In this document: positions 1 to 14,235 of the stretch, in pieces
Numbering within the stretch: the stretch's first letter is position 1
Layout of the letters: each line of letters begins with the position of its first letter
Assembly (NCBI GenBank): GCA_016191525.1
Contig: JACPOK010000033.1
Location: 124,001-188,000 of the forward strand
Direction of reading: 5' to 3'
Length of the DNA: 64,000 nt
DNA from: Burkholderiales bacterium
GTDB lineage: Bacteria; Pseudomonadota; Gammaproteobacteria; Burkholderiales; Burkholderiaceae_C
Notes under the pieces: model-generated
The model's input: only the letters and a program-made list of their open reading frames with translations
What the model was told of the DNA's origin: nothing
Databases searched by the model: none
Translations under genes and position numbers: made by a program

Positions 1-2
1 TT

Positions 3-3125
<3,123 letters not shown>

Positions 3126-3129
<4 letters not shown>

Positions 3130-6100
3130 GCCGCCTCGGCCATCGAAACGGCGGACTCCATGTCCACCGCCACGATGCGCGAAACACCTTGTTCCTGCAT
3201 GGTCACGCCGATCAGCTGCTCGGCCATCTCCATCGCGATCTTGTTGTGGCTGATGAACAGGAACTGGGTTTCGCGGCTCATGGAGCGCACCAGCTTGGCG
3301 TAGCGCTCGGTGTTGGCGTCGTCCAGCGGCGCATCCACTTCGTCCAGCAGGCAGAACGGCGCGGGGTTGAGCTGGAAGATCGCGAACACCAGCGCGATGG
3401 CCGTCAGCGCCTTCTCGCCGCCCGACAGCAGGTGGATGGTCTGGTTCTTCTTGCCCGGCGGCTGCGCCAGCACCTGCACGCCGGAATCCAGGATTTCCTC
3501 GCCCGTCATCACCAGGCGGGCATTGCCGCCGCCGAACAGCTCGGGGAACATCTTGCCGAAATGTTCGTTGACGATGTTGAAGGTGCCGGCCAGCAGTTCG
3601 CGGGTTTCCCCGTCGATCTTCCGGATCGCGTCTTCCAGCGTGGTCATGGCCTCATTCAGGTCGGCCGACTGGGCGTCCAGGAACTGCTTGCGTTCGCGAG
3701 AAGTGGTGAGCTCTTCCAGCGCGGCCATGTTCACGGCGCCCAGCGATGCGATCTCGCGGTGCAGCCGGTCGATCTCGCCCTGCATGCCGTGCAGCTTGAC
3801 GTTGCCTTCCTCGATGGACTTGCCCACGGCCTCCAGGTCGGCCTGCGCATCGGCCAGCAGCTGCGTGTACTGCTCGAAACCCAGGCGGGCCGCCTGTTCC
3901 TTCAGCTGGAATTCGGTGATGCGCTGGCGCAGCGGGTCGAGCGCGCGCTCCAGCTGCAGCCGGCGTTCGTCGCTGGCGCGCAGCTTGGCGGTCAGGTCGT
4001 CGTATTCGCTGCGTTGCGCGCCAAGGCGTGTTTCCCGCTCCAGCTTCAGGGCCAGGGCGCTTTGCAGCCCGGCCTGCGCGGCGGCATCGGTCAGGCGCGT
4101 GAGTTCTTCGTTCGCGCGCTCTTCCTCGGTGGCGATGGAGGCAGCCTGCTGCGCCGCGGTTTCGATCTGCCGGTTCAATTCGGCGCGGCGCGCTTCCAGG
4201 CTGCGCTGGGCAAAAGTGGCTTCCTGCGCCTGGCGCTCCAGGCTGCGCTGCTGCTCGCGGCTTTCCGAGAGCTTGCGTTCGGACTCGATCACCCGCTCGT
4301 CCAGTTGCGCATGGCGCTCCTGGCTGTCGGCCAGCTGCATGTCCAGCTCTTCGAAGCGGGCCTCGGCGGTGACGCGGCGCTCCTGAAGCTCTTCGAGCTG
4401 GCCATCGACTTCGGCCAGGTCACCAGCGATCTGCTCACTGCGCGCGCGGGTCTGCTCGGCCAGCTGCGTCAGGCGCAGCGTTTCCACCTGCAGTTCGTGC
4501 GCGCGGCTTTGCGTTTCGGCCGCTTCGCGGCGCACTGTGACCAGGCGCTGCGATGCGTCGGTGTAGGCGGCTTCGGCGCGCACCAGGGCAGAGCGCGCTT
4601 CCTCGTTGATCAGGGCCTGGGCGCGCAGCTGCTTTTCCAGGTTCTCGATTTCCTGCTGGCGCGCCAGCAGGCCGGCCTGCTCGGAGTCCTGCGCGAAGAA
4701 GCTCACGCTGTGGGCGCTGACGCAGTGGCCGCTTTTGACGTAGATCACTTCGCCGGGCTGCAGCTTGTCGCGGGCGGCCAGCGCGTCTTCGAAGCTCGCG
4801 GCGGTGAAGCAGCCGTGCAGCCAGTCGGTGAGCAGCGCCTTCTGGCCCGCGTCATTCAGGCGCAGCAGGTCGGCCAGCCGCGGCAGCGCCGAAGCGCCCT
4901 CGGGCATGCCGGCCTGCGGTGGGCTGTAGAAAGCCAGCTTGGCCGGCGGCGCGTCATTGCCGAAGGCGCGCACCATGTCCAGGCGCGAGACTTCCAGAGA
5001 ATTCATGCGCTCGCGCAGCGCGGCTTCCAGCGCGTTCTCCCAGCCCTGCTCGATGTGGATGCGGCTCCACAGGCCCTGCAGTCCGCCCAGGCCGTGCTTT
5101 TCCAGCCAGGGCAAGAGCCTGCCGTCTGTCTTGACCTTCTCCTGCAGCGCCTTGAGCGCTTCCATGCGGGCCGAGAGGTCGGCCTGCTTGTGGCTCTCCT
5201 CGTTCGCGGATTGCTGGCGGCTGCGGCGGTCTTCGTCCAGCTGCGGCACTTGCTCCTGCAGCTCGTGCAGGCGCGCGTCGGCGGTTTCGAAAGCTTCCTG
5301 CGCGGCAGCGGTCTGCTGCTGCAGGTTGGTGAGGCGCACTTCATCGGGCGCGGCCAGCGCATTGCGGTCGGCCGACAGTTTTTCGCGGCGCAGGGTGAGC
5401 TGGCGCGACTGTTCCTCGATGTTGCGCTGGTCAGCGGCCAGAACCTGGATCTGCTGCTGCACCTGGCCCACGCTGCCGCGCTGTTCGCTGGACTTGGCCT
5501 GCGCCTGGCGCAGCGCCTCTTCCAGGTCGGGCAGCTGGGTGGCCTGGTCTTCCACCTGGGCGGCCAGCAGGATGGCCTTTTCCTCGGCCTCCACGCCTTG
5601 CGCGGCCAGGGTTTCAATCTCGGCGGTGGCGTCGTCCCGGCGGGCGGCCCACTGCGTGGTCTGCTCCTTCAGCTGGGCCAGCCGCTGCTCCACGCGCTGG
5701 CGGCCTTCCACCACGAAGCGGATTTCGGCTTCCAGCCGGCCGACTTCGGCGCTGGCTTCATACAGCAGGCCCTGGGCCTGGTTCACGTGGTCGCCGGCGG
5801 CGTAGTGCGCCTGGCGAATGGTCTCCAGCTCGCTTTCCACGTGGCGCAGGTCGGCCACGCGCGATTCCAGCTCGTTCACCGACTTCTCGGCGTCGGCCTT
5901 CACTTTGGCCTGGTCGGCCTCGCTCTCGGTGCGCTTCAAAAACCATTGCTGGTGCTGGCGCAGCGTCACGTCGGTTTGCAGGGCGTTGTACTTCTGCGCC
6001 ACCTCGGCCTGCTTTTCCAGCTTGTCCAGGTTGGAATTGAGCTCGCGCAGGATGTCTTCCACCCGGGTCAGGTTCTCGCGGGTGTCCGAGAGGCGGTTTT

Positions 6101-6641
6101 CCGTCTCACGGCGGCGTTCCTTGTACTTGGAAACGCCCGCCGCCTCTTCCAGGAACAGGCGCAGCTCTTCCGGCTTGGATTCGATGATGCGGCTGATGGT
6201 GCCCTGGCCGATGATGGCGTAGGCGCGCGGGCCCAGGCCCGTGCCCAGGAACACGTCCTGCACGTCGCGCCGGCGCACCGGCTGGTTGTTGATGTAGTAG
6301 CTGCTGGTGCCGTCGCGCGTCAGCACGCGCTTGACCGCGATCTCCGCGAACTGCGCCCACTGGCCGCCGGCGCGGTGGTCGGCGTTGTCGAACACCAGCT
6401 CCACGCTGGAGCGCGAGGCGGGCTTGCGGGTGTTGGTGCCGTTGAAAATCACATCCTGCATGGACTCGCCGCGCAGCTCGGAGGCGCGCGACTCGCCCAG
6501 CACCCAGCGCACCGCATCCATGATGTTGGACTTGCCGCAGCCGTTGGGGCCCACCACGCCGACCAGCTGGCCGGGCAACAGGAAGTTGGTGGGTTCCGCG
6601 AAGGACTTGAACCCGGAGAGCTTGATCGAATTGAGGCGCAC
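3126..6641 (-). CDS. smc: Chromosome segregation protein SMC
   Basis: Condensin-type ATPase that organises and segregates the chromosome. It has 1171 residues. Walker A GPNGCGKSN is at 31-39, long coiled-coil arms flank a central hinge, and the C-terminal head carries the ABC signature LSGGEKALTAIAL and the Walker B region CLLDEVDAPLDDAN. I chose the GTG at 6641 because the protein then begins MRLNSIKLSGFKSF, the conserved SMC start. An open frame continues upstream to 6809 but that part shows no homology and runs into the divergent neighbour. The stop overlaps zipA. Confidence 0.96.
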
Positions 6642-6789
6642 GGTTCGGGAGCGGGGAGGCTGTGTTTTTAGGCTTGGAAACCGGCTTGCCCGGCGTGGCA
6701 CGCATGATACCGTGCCCTTCACGCGGCCCCCTTGCAACCAACGGTTAACGAAACCCCCTCCCGGGCCGGCTTTCTGGCAGAACGGCCCC

Positions 6790-7677
6790 ATGGCAGGAAA
6801 GATCCGCATCGGCGTCTCGGGCTGGCGCTACACGCCCTGGCGGGGCAACTTCTACCCGCCCCGGCTGGCGCAGCACCGCGAGCTGGCGTTCGCCAGCCGG
6901 CAGTTCCCCAGCATTGAGCTGAACGGCTCGTTCTATTCGCTGCAGCGCCCTTCCAGCTACGCCCGCTGGGCCGCCGAGACCCCGCCCGGGTTTGTTTTCG
7001 CCGTCAAGGGCAGCCGCTATATCAGCCACATGCTGCGGCTGCGAGGCATCGAGGTGGCGCTGGCCAACTTCCTGGCTTCGGGCCTGTTCGAGCTGGGCGG
7101 CAAGCTCGGCCCCATCCTGTGGCAGTTTCCGCCCAACATGCGGTTCGACCCGGCCCTGTTCGAAGCCTTCTTCAAGGTGCTGCCGCGCACCACGGCAGCG
7201 GCGGCCCGGCTGGCTGCGGGCCGCGACCAGCGCCTGGGCGGGCGCGAATCGCTGGAACCGCAGGCCAACCGCCGCATGCGCCACGCGGTGGAAGTGAGGC
7301 ACGAAAGCTTTGTGGACCCGGCCTTCATCGAGCTGCTGCGCAAGCACCGGATCGCCTGGGTGGTGGCCGACACGCCACGCCCCTGGCCGCTGTTCGAGGA
7401 CGTGACGGCCGATTTCATCTACATGCGCCTGCACGGTGCCACCGAGCTGTACCAGAGCCGCTACACCAGCGAACAGCTGGATCGCTGGGCGGCGTGCATC
7501 CAGGCGTGGAGCGAAGGCCGCCAGCCGCAGGACGCCCGCCTGATCTCAGGCGAGCCGCCCGTCCCGCGCGCCGCCCGGGACGTCTACTGCTATTTCGACA
7601 ACACCGACAAGCTGCACGCGCCGGACAATGCCCGGGAGCTGATGGAGAAACTGGGGCTGGCACAATCCCGCGCATGA
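6790..7677 (+). CDS. DUF72 family protein (YecE-like)
   Basis: Protein of 295 residues belonging to the DUF72/YecE TIM-barrel-like family, whose biochemical role is not established. The N-terminal pattern IRIGVSGWRYTPWRG is the family signature, followed by SIELNGSFYSL and FVFAVKGSRYISHM; the C-terminal half has YMRLHG and VYCYFDNTD, also typical. I chose ATG 6790 because it places the start directly before IRIGVSGW; the open frame continues upstream antisense to smc. The stop overlaps the next gene in an ATGA, so the lipoprotein gene is probably co-translated. Confidence 0.88.
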   Translation: MAGKIRIGVSGWRYTPWRGNFYPPRLAQHRELAFASRQFPSIELNGSFYSLQRPSSYARWAAETPPGFVFAVKGSRYISHMLRLRGIEVALANFLASGLFELGGKLGPILWQFPPNMRFDPALFEAFFKVLPRTTAAAARLAAGRDQRLGGRESLEPQANRRMRHAVEVRHESFVDPAFIELLRKHRIAWVVADTPRPWPLFEDVTADFIYMRLHGATELYQSRYTSEQLDRWAACIQAWSEGRQPQDARLISGEPPVPRAARDVYCYFDNTDKLHAPDNARELMEKLGLAQSRA

Positions 7678-8420
7678 AAAACCTGCGCCTGCTTCTGGTC
7701 TTGCTGCTCCTGGTGCTGGCGGGCTGCGCAGCCGGTGAGCGCAACGATTCGCAGGGTTCGGCCGCGACCCTCGGCTTCCAGAATCCCGCGCTTAACCCGC
7801 GCAACGGGGGAACGCTGGTCGGTGCAGATGCGCTCCTGCCCGGGGACATCCTGCTGTCCTCAGGCAAGGGCCTGACCGCCGCAGGCATCCAGTTGCTCAC
7901 GCTGGGGCCGGTAAGCCATGCGGCGCTGTACGTCGGCGACGGCGAAGTGGCCGAGGCGGTGGGCGAAGGAATCCGCAGCCGCCGGCTGGCCGATGTGCTC
8001 AACGACGAGGCTGTTGTGGTTGCCTTCCGCCACCCGGCCGTGAACGCCGGGCACATGCAGCGCATGCGGCTTTTCGTGAGCCAGAACCTGGGCAACAAGT
8101 ACAACCTGATGGGGGTCGTGCTGCAGGCCCCATTTTCAATCGAGCGCAGGGTCTGCGAGCTGCCACTGGTTCCACCGCCGGTTCGCGACTTCTGCATACA
8201 GGGAATCGCGGCCGTCCAGCTGGGCATGGGCCGCAATGACATCTTCTTTTGTTCGCAGTTCGTGCTGGAAGCGTACCGGCGGGCCGGAATCCCGCTGACG
8301 GACGCAGATCCGCGGCTGGTAAGCCCCGCGGACCTGCTCCACATGCGCGAGGGCGATGTGCCCTCGGTGCGCATCCACCAGGCGCTGCAGTACGTCGGCC
8401 ACCTGAAGTTCCAGCCTTAG
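7674..8420 (+). CDS. Lipoprotein with a permuted NlpC/P60-like (YiiX/YaeF) domain
   Basis: Predicted lipoprotein of 248 residues. The signal peptide ends in a lipobox, LAG before C18. The mature part has the order seen in circularly permuted papain-fold enzymes of the YiiX/YaeF type: a histidine block first (GPVSHAALYVGDGEVAEAV, after LPGDILLSSG), then the nucleophile block (DIFFCSQFVLEAYRRAG). Such proteins are thought to be envelope amidases or peptidases, but the substrate cannot be read from sequence. It overlaps the DUF72 gene by 4 bp at its start, and its last 4 bp overlap the convergent gene's stop. Confidence 0.75.
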   Translation: MKNLRLLLVLLLLVLAGCAAGERNDSQGSAATLGFQNPALNPRNGGTLVGADALLPGDILLSSGKGLTAAGIQLLTLGPVSHAALYVGDGEVAEAVGEGIRSRRLADVLNDEAVVVAFRHPAVNAGHMQRMRLFVSQNLGNKYNLMGVVLQAPFSIERRVCELPLVPPPVRDFCIQGIAAVQLGMGRNDIFFCSQFVLEAYRRAGIPLTDADPRLVSPADLLHMREGDVPSVRIHQALQYVGHLKFQP

Positions 8421-8836
8421 CTGCCTACGTGCATCGTGAACAACGCGCCGTTGGACAGGCGGCAGTTGCCGGTGCCCAGCGTGGCTGAATTCATGGTGTA
8501 GCGGCAGTTGATGTAGCTGCCGCGGTTGCCCGCGCCGTTGGCGATGCCGTCGCGGTTGCCGCCCGCCACCCGGGTGGCCTCGCCGGAAAAGCTCTCGCCG
8601 TTGATGTTGGTGGTGAACCGGCCGCGGCCGTTCAGGTCGTTGGTCACGACCGCCATGACCATGCCGTAGGCCGATGCGGCGTCGTTGGCCGGGTACAGGC
8701 GCGCCGCGAACGTCAGCGGCTCGGCCGGCGCCATGGGCACATGCACCACCTGCGGTGCGGGCGACTGCACCGGCACCACGTAGCAGCCGGTGAGCATGGC
8801 AGTGGCCGCAACGGCGGCAGCGAAATAAACCTTCAT
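8417..8836 (-). CDS. Small predicted lipoprotein
   Basis: Protein of 139 residues with a signal peptide and lipobox (AMLTGC near residue 18). The mature part contains AYGMVMAVVTNDLNGRGRFTTNING and a Gly/Asn-rich stretch with a conserved-looking C-terminal beta pattern (INCRYTMNSATLGTGNCRLSNGALF). I recognise no named family with confidence; the last part resembles small outer-membrane lipoproteins of Burkholderiales. ATG 8836 is preferred over an upstream in-frame start because it gives a proper signal peptide. It is convergent with the upstream lipoprotein gene; the two stops overlap by 4 bp. Confidence 0.7.
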   Translation of the reverse strand: MKVYFAAAVAATAMLTGCYVVPVQSPAPQVVHVPMAPAEPLTFAARLYPANDAASAYGMVMAVVTNDLNGRGRFTTNINGESFSGEATRVAGGNRDGIANGAGNRGSYINCRYTMNSATLGTGNCRLSNGALFTMHVGS

Positions 8837-8994
8837 ATCGATCTTGGTGACCCAAGCACATGCTTGTCCACCCACAATGCGCGAGCACCGCTTTCGGGTC
8901 GATCAATTTGCTGTTTGTACGGCGGGAATGTACCGGCAGTACTGGCTGGCGCTACTTTTGCTGGAGACTGTCAACGGTTAGGGATAATTCGGGG

Positions 8995-10197
8995 ATGAAT
9001 CCCCTGTTGTCCCACCTGCAGCCCTACCCCTTTCAGCGGCTGAAGGCACTTTTCTCGGGCGTCACGCCCAACCCGGCCCTGCGTCCCATCAGCCTGGGCA
9101 TTGGCGAGCCGAAGCACGCCACGCCGGAATTCATCAAGCAGGCGCTCAACGCCGCGATGTACAGCCCCGGCACGGACCTGTCGGCCTACCCGGCCACCGT
9201 GGGCACGCCGCAGCTGCGTCAGGCCTTCACCGGCTGGCTGCAGCGCCGCTACGGGCTGGCGCTCGACCCCGCAACCCACGTGCTCCCGGTGAATGGCTCG
9301 CGCGAGGCGCTTTTTGCCTTTGCCCAGACGGTGATTGACCCGGCACGCAAGCCAGTGGTGGTGTGTCCCAACCCGTTCTATCAAATCTACGAAGGCGCGG
9401 CCTTGCTGGCCGGGGCCGAGGCTTTCTATGCCCCCAGCGACCCGGCCCGCAACTTCGCGGTGGACTGGGACAGCGTGCCAGCCGACACCTGGGCCCGCAC
9501 CCAGCTGCTGTTTGTCTGCTCGCCCGGCAACCCCACAGGCGCCGTGATGCCGCTGGACGAGTGGAAAAAGCTGTTCGAGCTGTCTGACCGGCACGGCTTC
9601 GTGATCGCCTCGGACGAGTGCTACAGCGAGATTTATTTCCGCGATGAGCCGCCGCTGGGCGGGCTGGAAGCGGCCGCCAGGCTGGGCCGCGGCGACTTCA
9701 GGAACCTGGTGTCGTTCACCAGCCTGTCCAAACGCAGCAACGTGCCGGGCCTGCGCAGCGGCTTCGTGGCCGGTGACGCGGCCATGCTGAAGGCCTTTGC
9801 GCTCTACCGCACCTACCACGGCAGCGCCATGAGCCCGGTGGTGCAGGCGGCCAGCATTGCCGCCTGGGGCGACGAGCAGCACGTCATGGCCAACCGCGCC
9901 GAATACCGCGCCAAATTCGCCGAAGTGACTCCCATCCTGGAGAAAGTGCTCCAGGTGAAGCTGCCTGACGCGGGCTTCTACCTGTGGGCCGGCGTGGAGG
10001 GCAGCGACGCCGATTTCGCCCGGGATTTGCTGGCTCAATACAATGTCACTGTGTTGCCGGGCAGCTACCTTGCCCGGGAGGTGGCCGGCCGCAATCCCGG
10101 CGACCATCGCATCCGCATGGCCCTGGTGGCCGAAACCGCGGAATGCGTGGAAGCCGCCCAGCGCATCGCCCAGTTTGTGAAATCCAGATCGAAGTAA
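8995..10197 (+). CDS. dapC: Succinyldiaminopimelate transaminase DapC
   Basis: PLP-dependent class I/II aminotransferase of the succinylase branch of lysine and diaminopimelate synthesis, converting N-succinyl-2-amino-6-ketopimelate to N-succinyl-LL-diaminopimelate. It has 400 residues. Key features are CSPGNPTG near 175-182, SDECYSEIY near 207, and the PLP lysine K246 in [15 protein letters not shown]. The specific DapC call rests on position: dapD follows after 4 bp and dapE lies just downstream. ATG 8995 begins [13 protein letters not shown], typical of betaproteobacterial DapC. Confidence 0.93.
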   Translation: MNPLLSHLQPYPFQRLKALFSGVTPNPALRPISLGIGEPKHATPEFIKQALNAAMYSPGTDLSAYPATVGTPQLRQAFTGWLQRRYGLALDPATHVLPVNGSREALFAFAQTVIDPARKPVVVCPNPFYQIYEGAALLAGAEAFYAPSDPARNFAVDWDSVPADTWARTQLLFVCSPGNPTGAVMPLDEWKKLFELSDRHGFVIASDECYSEIYFRDEPPLGGLEAAARLGRGDFRNLVSFTSLSKRSNVPGLRSGFVAGDAAMLKAFALYRTYHGSAMSPVVQAASIAAWGDEQHVMANRAEYRAKFAEVTPILEKVLQVKLPDAGFYLWAGVEGSDADFARDLLAQYNVTVLPGSYLAREVAGRNPGDHRIRMALVAETAECVEAAQRIAQFVKSRSK

Positions 10198-10201
10198 GCC
10201 A

Positions 10202-11026
10202 ATGACCCAACAACTCCAGCAAACCATCGACGCCGCGTGGGAAGACCGCGCCAGCTTCTCGCCCAAGTCCGCGCCCAAAGAGGTGGCCGACGCCGTGGAA
10301 CACGTCATCTCCGAGATGAACAAGGGCAAGCTGCGGGTCGCCACCCGCGAATCCGTGGGCAAGTGGACAGTGCACCAGTGGATCAAGAAGGCGGTGCTGC
10401 TGTCTTTCCGCCTGCGCGACAACGAAATCATCAAGTCCGGCGACCTGGGCTTCTACGACAAGGTGCCCACCAAGTTCGCCCACCTCACGCCCGAGCAGAT
10501 GGCCGCCACCGGCGTGCGCGTGGTGCCGCCGGCCGTGGCCCGGCGCGGCAGCTACATCGCCAAGGGAGCCATCCTGATGCCCAGCTTCGTGAACATCGGC
10601 GCCTACGTGGACGAAGGCACCATGGTCGATACCTGGGCCACCGTGGGCAGTTGCGCGCAGGTGGGCAAGAACGTGCACCTTTCGGGTGGCGTGGGGCTGG
10701 GCGGCGTGCTGGAGCCGTTGCAGGCCAACCCGACCATCATCGAGGACAACTGCTTCATCGGCGCCCGCTCCGAGGTGGTGGAAGGCGTGATCGTCGAGGA
10801 GAACTCGGTGATCTCCATGGGCGTGTTCATCGGCCAGAGCACGCCGATCTACGACCGCGCCACCGGCGAAACCCACTTCGGCCGGGTGCCTGCCGGCTCG
10901 GTGGTGGTGGCGGGCAGCCTGCCCAAGGACGGCGGGCGCTACAACCTGAATGCGGCCATCATCGTCAAGAAGGTGGACGCCAAGACGCGTTCCACCACCA
11001 GCCTGAACGACCTTCTAAGGGATTGA
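10202..11026 (+). CDS. dapD: 2,3,4,5-tetrahydropyridine-2,6-dicarboxylate N-succinyltransferase DapD
   Basis: Transfers succinyl from succinyl-CoA to tetrahydrodipicolinate in lysine and diaminopimelate synthesis. It has 274 residues, the usual length. The N-terminal helical domain is followed by left-handed beta-helix hexapeptide repeats (roughly residues 105-235: [33 protein letters not shown], written here in the usual order of turns), and [23 protein letters not shown] is also conserved. It sits 4 bp after dapC and is followed at 1 bp by the PilU-type gene. Confidence 0.97.
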   Translation: MTQQLQQTIDAAWEDRASFSPKSAPKEVADAVEHVISEMNKGKLRVATRESVGKWTVHQWIKKAVLLSFRLRDNEIIKSGDLGFYDKVPTKFAHLTPEQMAATGVRVVPPAVARRGSYIAKGAILMPSFVNIGAYVDEGTMVDTWATVGSCAQVGKNVHLSGGVGLGGVLEPLQANPTIIEDNCFIGARSEVVEGVIVEENSVISMGVFIGQSTPIYDRATGETHFGRVPAGSVVVAGSLPKDGGRYNLNAAIIVKKVDAKTRSTTSLNDLLRD

Positions 11027-11027
11027 T

Positions 11028-12185
11028 ATGAGCACGATGGAACGCATCCTGAGACTGATGGGCGAGAAGAAGGCTTCGGATGTGTACCTGTCCGCTCATT
11101 CGCCGGCGCTGATCAAGATCAACGGCCAGTGCCTGCCGATCAACAACCAGCTGCTGCCGCCGGACGCCACCAAGGCGCTGCTGGCCGAGGTGCTGCCGGC
11201 CCACCGCATCGAGGAGCTGGAAAACACGGGCGAGCTGAACATGGCGCACGCCATCGAGGGCGTGGGCAATTTCCGCTTTTCGGCGATGCGCCAGCGCGGC
11301 ACCTACGCCGCCGTCATCCGCTACATCACCACCGACATCCCGCCGCTGGCTTCGCTGTCGGTGCCGCTGATCCTGGGCGACCTGATCATGGAAAAGCGGG
11401 GCCTGCTGCTGATGGTGGGCTCCACCGGCGCCGGCAAGAGCACCACCCTGGCTTCGATGATGGACCACCGCAACGAGAAGGTCACCGGCCACATCCTCAC
11501 GATCGAAGACCCGGTGGAGTTCCTGTTCAAGAACAAGAAGTCGGTGGTCAACCAGCGCGAGGTGGGCAGCGACACGGCTTCCATGGCCACAGCGCTGAAG
11601 AATGCGCTGCGCCAGGCGCCGGACGTGATCCTGGTGGGCGAAATCCGCGACCGCGAGACCATGTCCGCCGCCATCGCCTACGCCCAGTCGGGCCACCTGT
11701 GCCTGGCCACCATGCACGCCAACAACAGCTACCAGGCGCTCAACCGCATCCTGTCGTTCTACCCGGTGGAAGTGCGCTCGACCATGCTGGGCGACCTGGC
11801 CGCCGCATTGAAGGCCGTGGTGTCGCAGCGCCTGTTGCGCACCGTGCACGGCGGCCGCGCGCCGGCGGTGGAAGTGATGCTCAACACCAAGCTGATCCAG
11901 GAGCTGATCGAAAAGGGCGACTTCTCCGGCGTGAAGGAAGCCATGGAAAAGGCCATGGCCGAAGGCTCCCAGACCTTCGAGCACGACATCGCACGGCTGA
12001 TCGTCGAGGGTGTCGTGGACCGCAAGGAAGGCCTGGCGCACGCCGACTCGCCCACCAACCTGCAATGGCGCCTGCAGAACGAGGCCTCCGGCAAGGACGC
12101 CGAGCAGGCCGAGGACGGCGCCAGCGACGAGGACATGGCCGACGAGCCGTCGTTCACGGAAATCACACTGGATGTCAAACACTGA
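11028..12185 (+). CDS. pilU: PilT/PilU family type IV pilus retraction ATPase
   Basis: Cytoplasmic hexameric secretion ATPase of the PilT/PilU group, which powers retraction of type IV pili. It has 385 residues. Walker [11 protein letters not shown] is at 131-140; the Asp box ([10 protein letters not shown]), Walker B-like [13 protein letters not shown] and the His box ([13 protein letters not shown]) follow. The length and the extended acidic C-terminus ([17 protein letters not shown]) fit PilU better than PilT. It lies between dapD and dapE, with the dapE ATG overlapping its stop as TGATG. No other pilus gene is in the window. Confidence 0.88.
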   Translation: MSTMERILRLMGEKKASDVYLSAHSPALIKINGQCLPINNQLLPPDATKALLAEVLPAHRIEELENTGELNMAHAIEGVGNFRFSAMRQRGTYAAVIRYITTDIPPLASLSVPLILGDLIMEKRGLLLMVGSTGAGKSTTLASMMDHRNEKVTGHILTIEDPVEFLFKNKKSVVNQREVGSDTASMATALKNALRQAPDVILVGEIRDRETMSAAIAYAQSGHLCLATMHANNSYQALNRILSFYPVEVRSTMLGDLAAALKAVVSQRLLRTVHGGRAPAVEVMLNTKLIQELIEKGDFSGVKEAMEKAMAEGSQTFEHDIARLIVEGVVDRKEGLAHADSPTNLQWRLQNEASGKDAEQAEDGASDEDMADEPSFTEITLDVKH

Positions 12186-13360
12186 TGTCACGGGCGCTGC
12201 ATCTCACCGAACAACTGATATCGCGGCCGTCCGTCACGCCCGGCGACCAGGGCTGCCAGAAAATCATTGCCCAGCGCCTCGAGCCGCTGGGCTTCGTGTG
12301 CGAGACCATTGAGGGCGGCCCGGACACCTTCCGCGTCACCAATCTATGGGCAAAAAGGCCCGCGAAGCGCGCCGGCCTTGCTGGGGCTGCTACAAAAACC
12401 ATAGTATTCGCCGGCCACACCGACGTCGTGCCCACCGGCCCGCTGGACCGGTGGACCAGCAACCCCTTCGTTCCCGCGCACCGCGACGGCAAGCTGTATG
12501 GCCGCGGCGCGGCCGACATGAAGACCTCGGTCGCCGCCTTCGTGGTGGCCGCCGAAGAGTTTCTGGCGGCCCACCCCGAGCCCGCGATTTCCATCGCCCT
12601 GCTGCTCACCAGCGACGAGGAAGGCCCCGGCACGGACGGCACCGTGATCGTCTGCGAAGAGCTGAAGAAGCGCGGCGAGCAACTGGACTACTGCATCGTG
12701 GGCGAACCCACCTGCATCAATCAGCTGGGCGACATGATCAAGAACGGCCGGCGCGGCAGCATGGGCGGCCGGCTCACCGTCAAGGGCGTGCAGGGCCACA
12801 TCGCCTACCCGCAGCTGGCGAAGAACCCCATCCACATGGCCATGCCGGTGCTGGCCGAGATGGCCACCATCGAATGGGACTGGGGCAATGATTTCTTCCA
12901 GCCCACCAGCTGGCAGATGAGCAACATCCACGGCGGCACGGGCGCGGGCAACGTGATCCCGGGCACGGTGGTGGTGGACTTCAACTTCCGCTTCTCCAGC
13001 GAATCCACGCCCGAGGGCCTGCAGAAGGTGTTCCGTGAAGTGCTGGACAAGCATGGGCTGGACTACGAAGTCAGCTTCAACGTGAGCGGCCTGCCCTTCC
13101 TCACCACGCCGGGCGACCTGGTGGAAGCCGTGCAGGCGGCCATCAGCGCCGAGACCGGCATCACCACCGAGCTGTCGACCACCGGCGGCACCAGCGACGG
13201 GCGCTTCATCTCGCGCATCTGCCCGCAGGTGATCGAGTTCGGCCCGATCAACGCCAGCATCCACGCCATCGACGAGCACGTGACGGTCGCCGACATCGAG
13301 CCGCTGAAGAACATCTACCGGCGCACGCTGGAACACCTCAACTCGAAGCTGGGGTCATGA
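12185..13360 (+). CDS. dapE: Succinyl-diaminopimelate desuccinylase DapE
   Basis: Zinc metallopeptidase of the M20 family that removes succinate from N-succinyl-LL-diaminopimelate. It has 391 residues, somewhat longer than the usual 375 or so. Metal ligands and the catalytic pair are visible: H78 and D80 ([11 protein letters not shown]), D111 ([10 protein letters not shown]) and E145/E146 ([10 protein letters not shown]). The start overlaps the pilU stop and its own stop overlaps prmB as ATGA. Residues about 56-73 ([18 protein letters not shown]), just before the metal site, are encoded by a dispersed palindromic element and account for the extra length. Confidence 0.95.
   Translation: MSRALHLTEQLISRPSVTPGDQGCQKIIAQRLEPLGFVCETIEGGPDTFRVTNLWAKRPAKRAGLAGAATKTIVFAGHTDVVPTGPLDRWTSNPFVPAHRDGKLYGRGAADMKTSVAAFVVAAEEFLAAHPEPAISIALLLTSDEEGPGTDGTVIVCEELKKRGEQLDYCIVGEPTCINQLGDMIKNGRRGSMGGRLTVKGVQGHIAYPQLAKNPIHMAMPVLAEMATIEWDWGNDFFQPTSWQMSNIHGGTGAGNVIPGTVVVDFNFRFSSESTPEGLQKVFREVLDKHGLDYEVSFNVSGLPFLTTPGDLVEAVQAAISAETGITTELSTTGGTSDGRFISRICPQVIEFGPINASIHAIDEHVTVADIEPLKNIYRRTLEHLNSKLGS
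12351..12405 (-). repeat. Dispersed GCTAY-N7-RTAGC element, copy B, inside dapE
   Basis: Read on the minus strand: CTAT, seven bases, GTAGC, then a GGCGCGC arm and GGGCC followed by a T run. It is about 55 bp and in frame in dapE, in the opposite orientation to the gene, and corresponds to the peptide around residues 56-73 that is absent from typical DapE. Confidence 0.75.
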
Positions 13361-14235
13361 CCGTCATCGAGTTGATCGAAGCGGGCGCACAGCGGCTCGC
13401 CGGTGCGGGCGTGGCTTTCGGCCACGGCACGGCCAATGCCTTCGACGAAGCCGCCTGGCTGGTGCTGTGGAAGCTGGGCCTGCCGCTGGACGACATCGAC
13501 GCGGTGGCCGACAACGATGTCGAACCCGATGATGAGGCCGCCGCCTTCGCATTGGTTGAAGAGCGCATCGCCACCCGCAAACCCGCCGCCTACCTGACGC
13601 GTGAAGCCTGGCTGCAGGGCGTGCCCTTCTACGTGGACGAACGCGCCATCGTGCCGCGCAGCTTCATCGCCGAGCTGCTGGCCGACGGCGGCATCGACCC
13701 CTGGCTGGGCGAGCACACCACCAGGGTGCTGGACCTGTGCACCGGCAACGGCAGCCTGGCCGTGCTGGCCGCCATGTGCTGGCCCGATGTACGGGTGGAC
13801 GCGGCCGACATTTCCGCCGATGCGCTGGCCGTGGCCGCCATCAACCTGGAGCGGCATGCGCTGCAGGAGCGCATCAAACTGATTGAGTCTGATGGCCTGC
13901 CCTCGGTCGGCGGCCCGTATGACCTCATCCTGTGCAACCCGCCCTACGTCAACGCGCAAAGCATGGCGAAGCTGCCCGCCGAGTACCGGGCCGAGCCCGA
14001 GCTGGCGCTGGCCGGCGGCGCCGATGGCATGAACTTCATCCGCGCCCTGCTGGCGGCCGCGCCTGCGAAAATGGCAGACCGCGCCGTGCTGGTGCTGGAA
14101 ATCGGCAACGAGCGCGCCAACTTCGAGGCCGCCTTCCCGGCGCTCGAGGTCGTGTGGCTGGAAACCAGCGCGGGCGAAGACCAGGTGCTGCTCGCCACGC
14201 GCGAAGCCCTCATTGAACAAAAAGGCAAACCATGA
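13357..14235 (+). CDS. prmB: 50S ribosomal protein L3 N5-glutamine methyltransferase PrmB
   Basis: SAM-dependent methyltransferase that modifies a glutamine of ribosomal protein L3. It has 292 residues. The SAM-binding motif is [16 protein letters not shown] and the catalytic motif is NPPYV. The N-terminal PrmB-specific segment [28 protein letters not shown] distinguishes it from PrmC (HemK). It overlaps dapE upstream and the PLP enzyme gene downstream by ATGA, so dapE-prmB-PLP enzyme-ABC-F is one translationally coupled chain. Confidence 0.92.
   Translation: MTVIELIEAGAQRLAGAGVAFGHGTANAFDEAAWLVLWKLGLPLDDIDAVADNDVEPDDEAAAFALVEERIATRKPAAYLTREAWLQGVPFYVDERAIVPRSFIAELLADGGIDPWLGEHTTRVLDLCTGNGSLAVLAAMCWPDVRVDAADISADALAVAAINLERHALQERIKLIESDGLPSVGGPYDLILCNPPYVNAQSMAKLPAEYRAEPELALAGGADGMNFIRALLAAAPAKMADRAVLVLEIGNERANFEAAFPALEVVWLETSAGEDQVLLATREALIEQKGKP

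Noticed and set aside
3189..6671. Open frame of 1160 codons antisense to smc, and similar long antisense frames opposite most genes
   Set aside because: Expected in high-GC DNA opposite real genes; the translations are Leu/Gln/His/Arg-rich with no domain pattern.
6642..6809. Upstream extension of smc to an ATG at 6809
   Set aside because: It has no SMC homology and overlaps the divergent DUF72 start; the GTG at 6641 gives the conserved N-terminus.
8940..8975. GCTGGCGCTACTTTTGCTGGAG upstream of dapC as a copy of the 54-bp element
   Set aside because: Only a few blocks match and the order is wrong.
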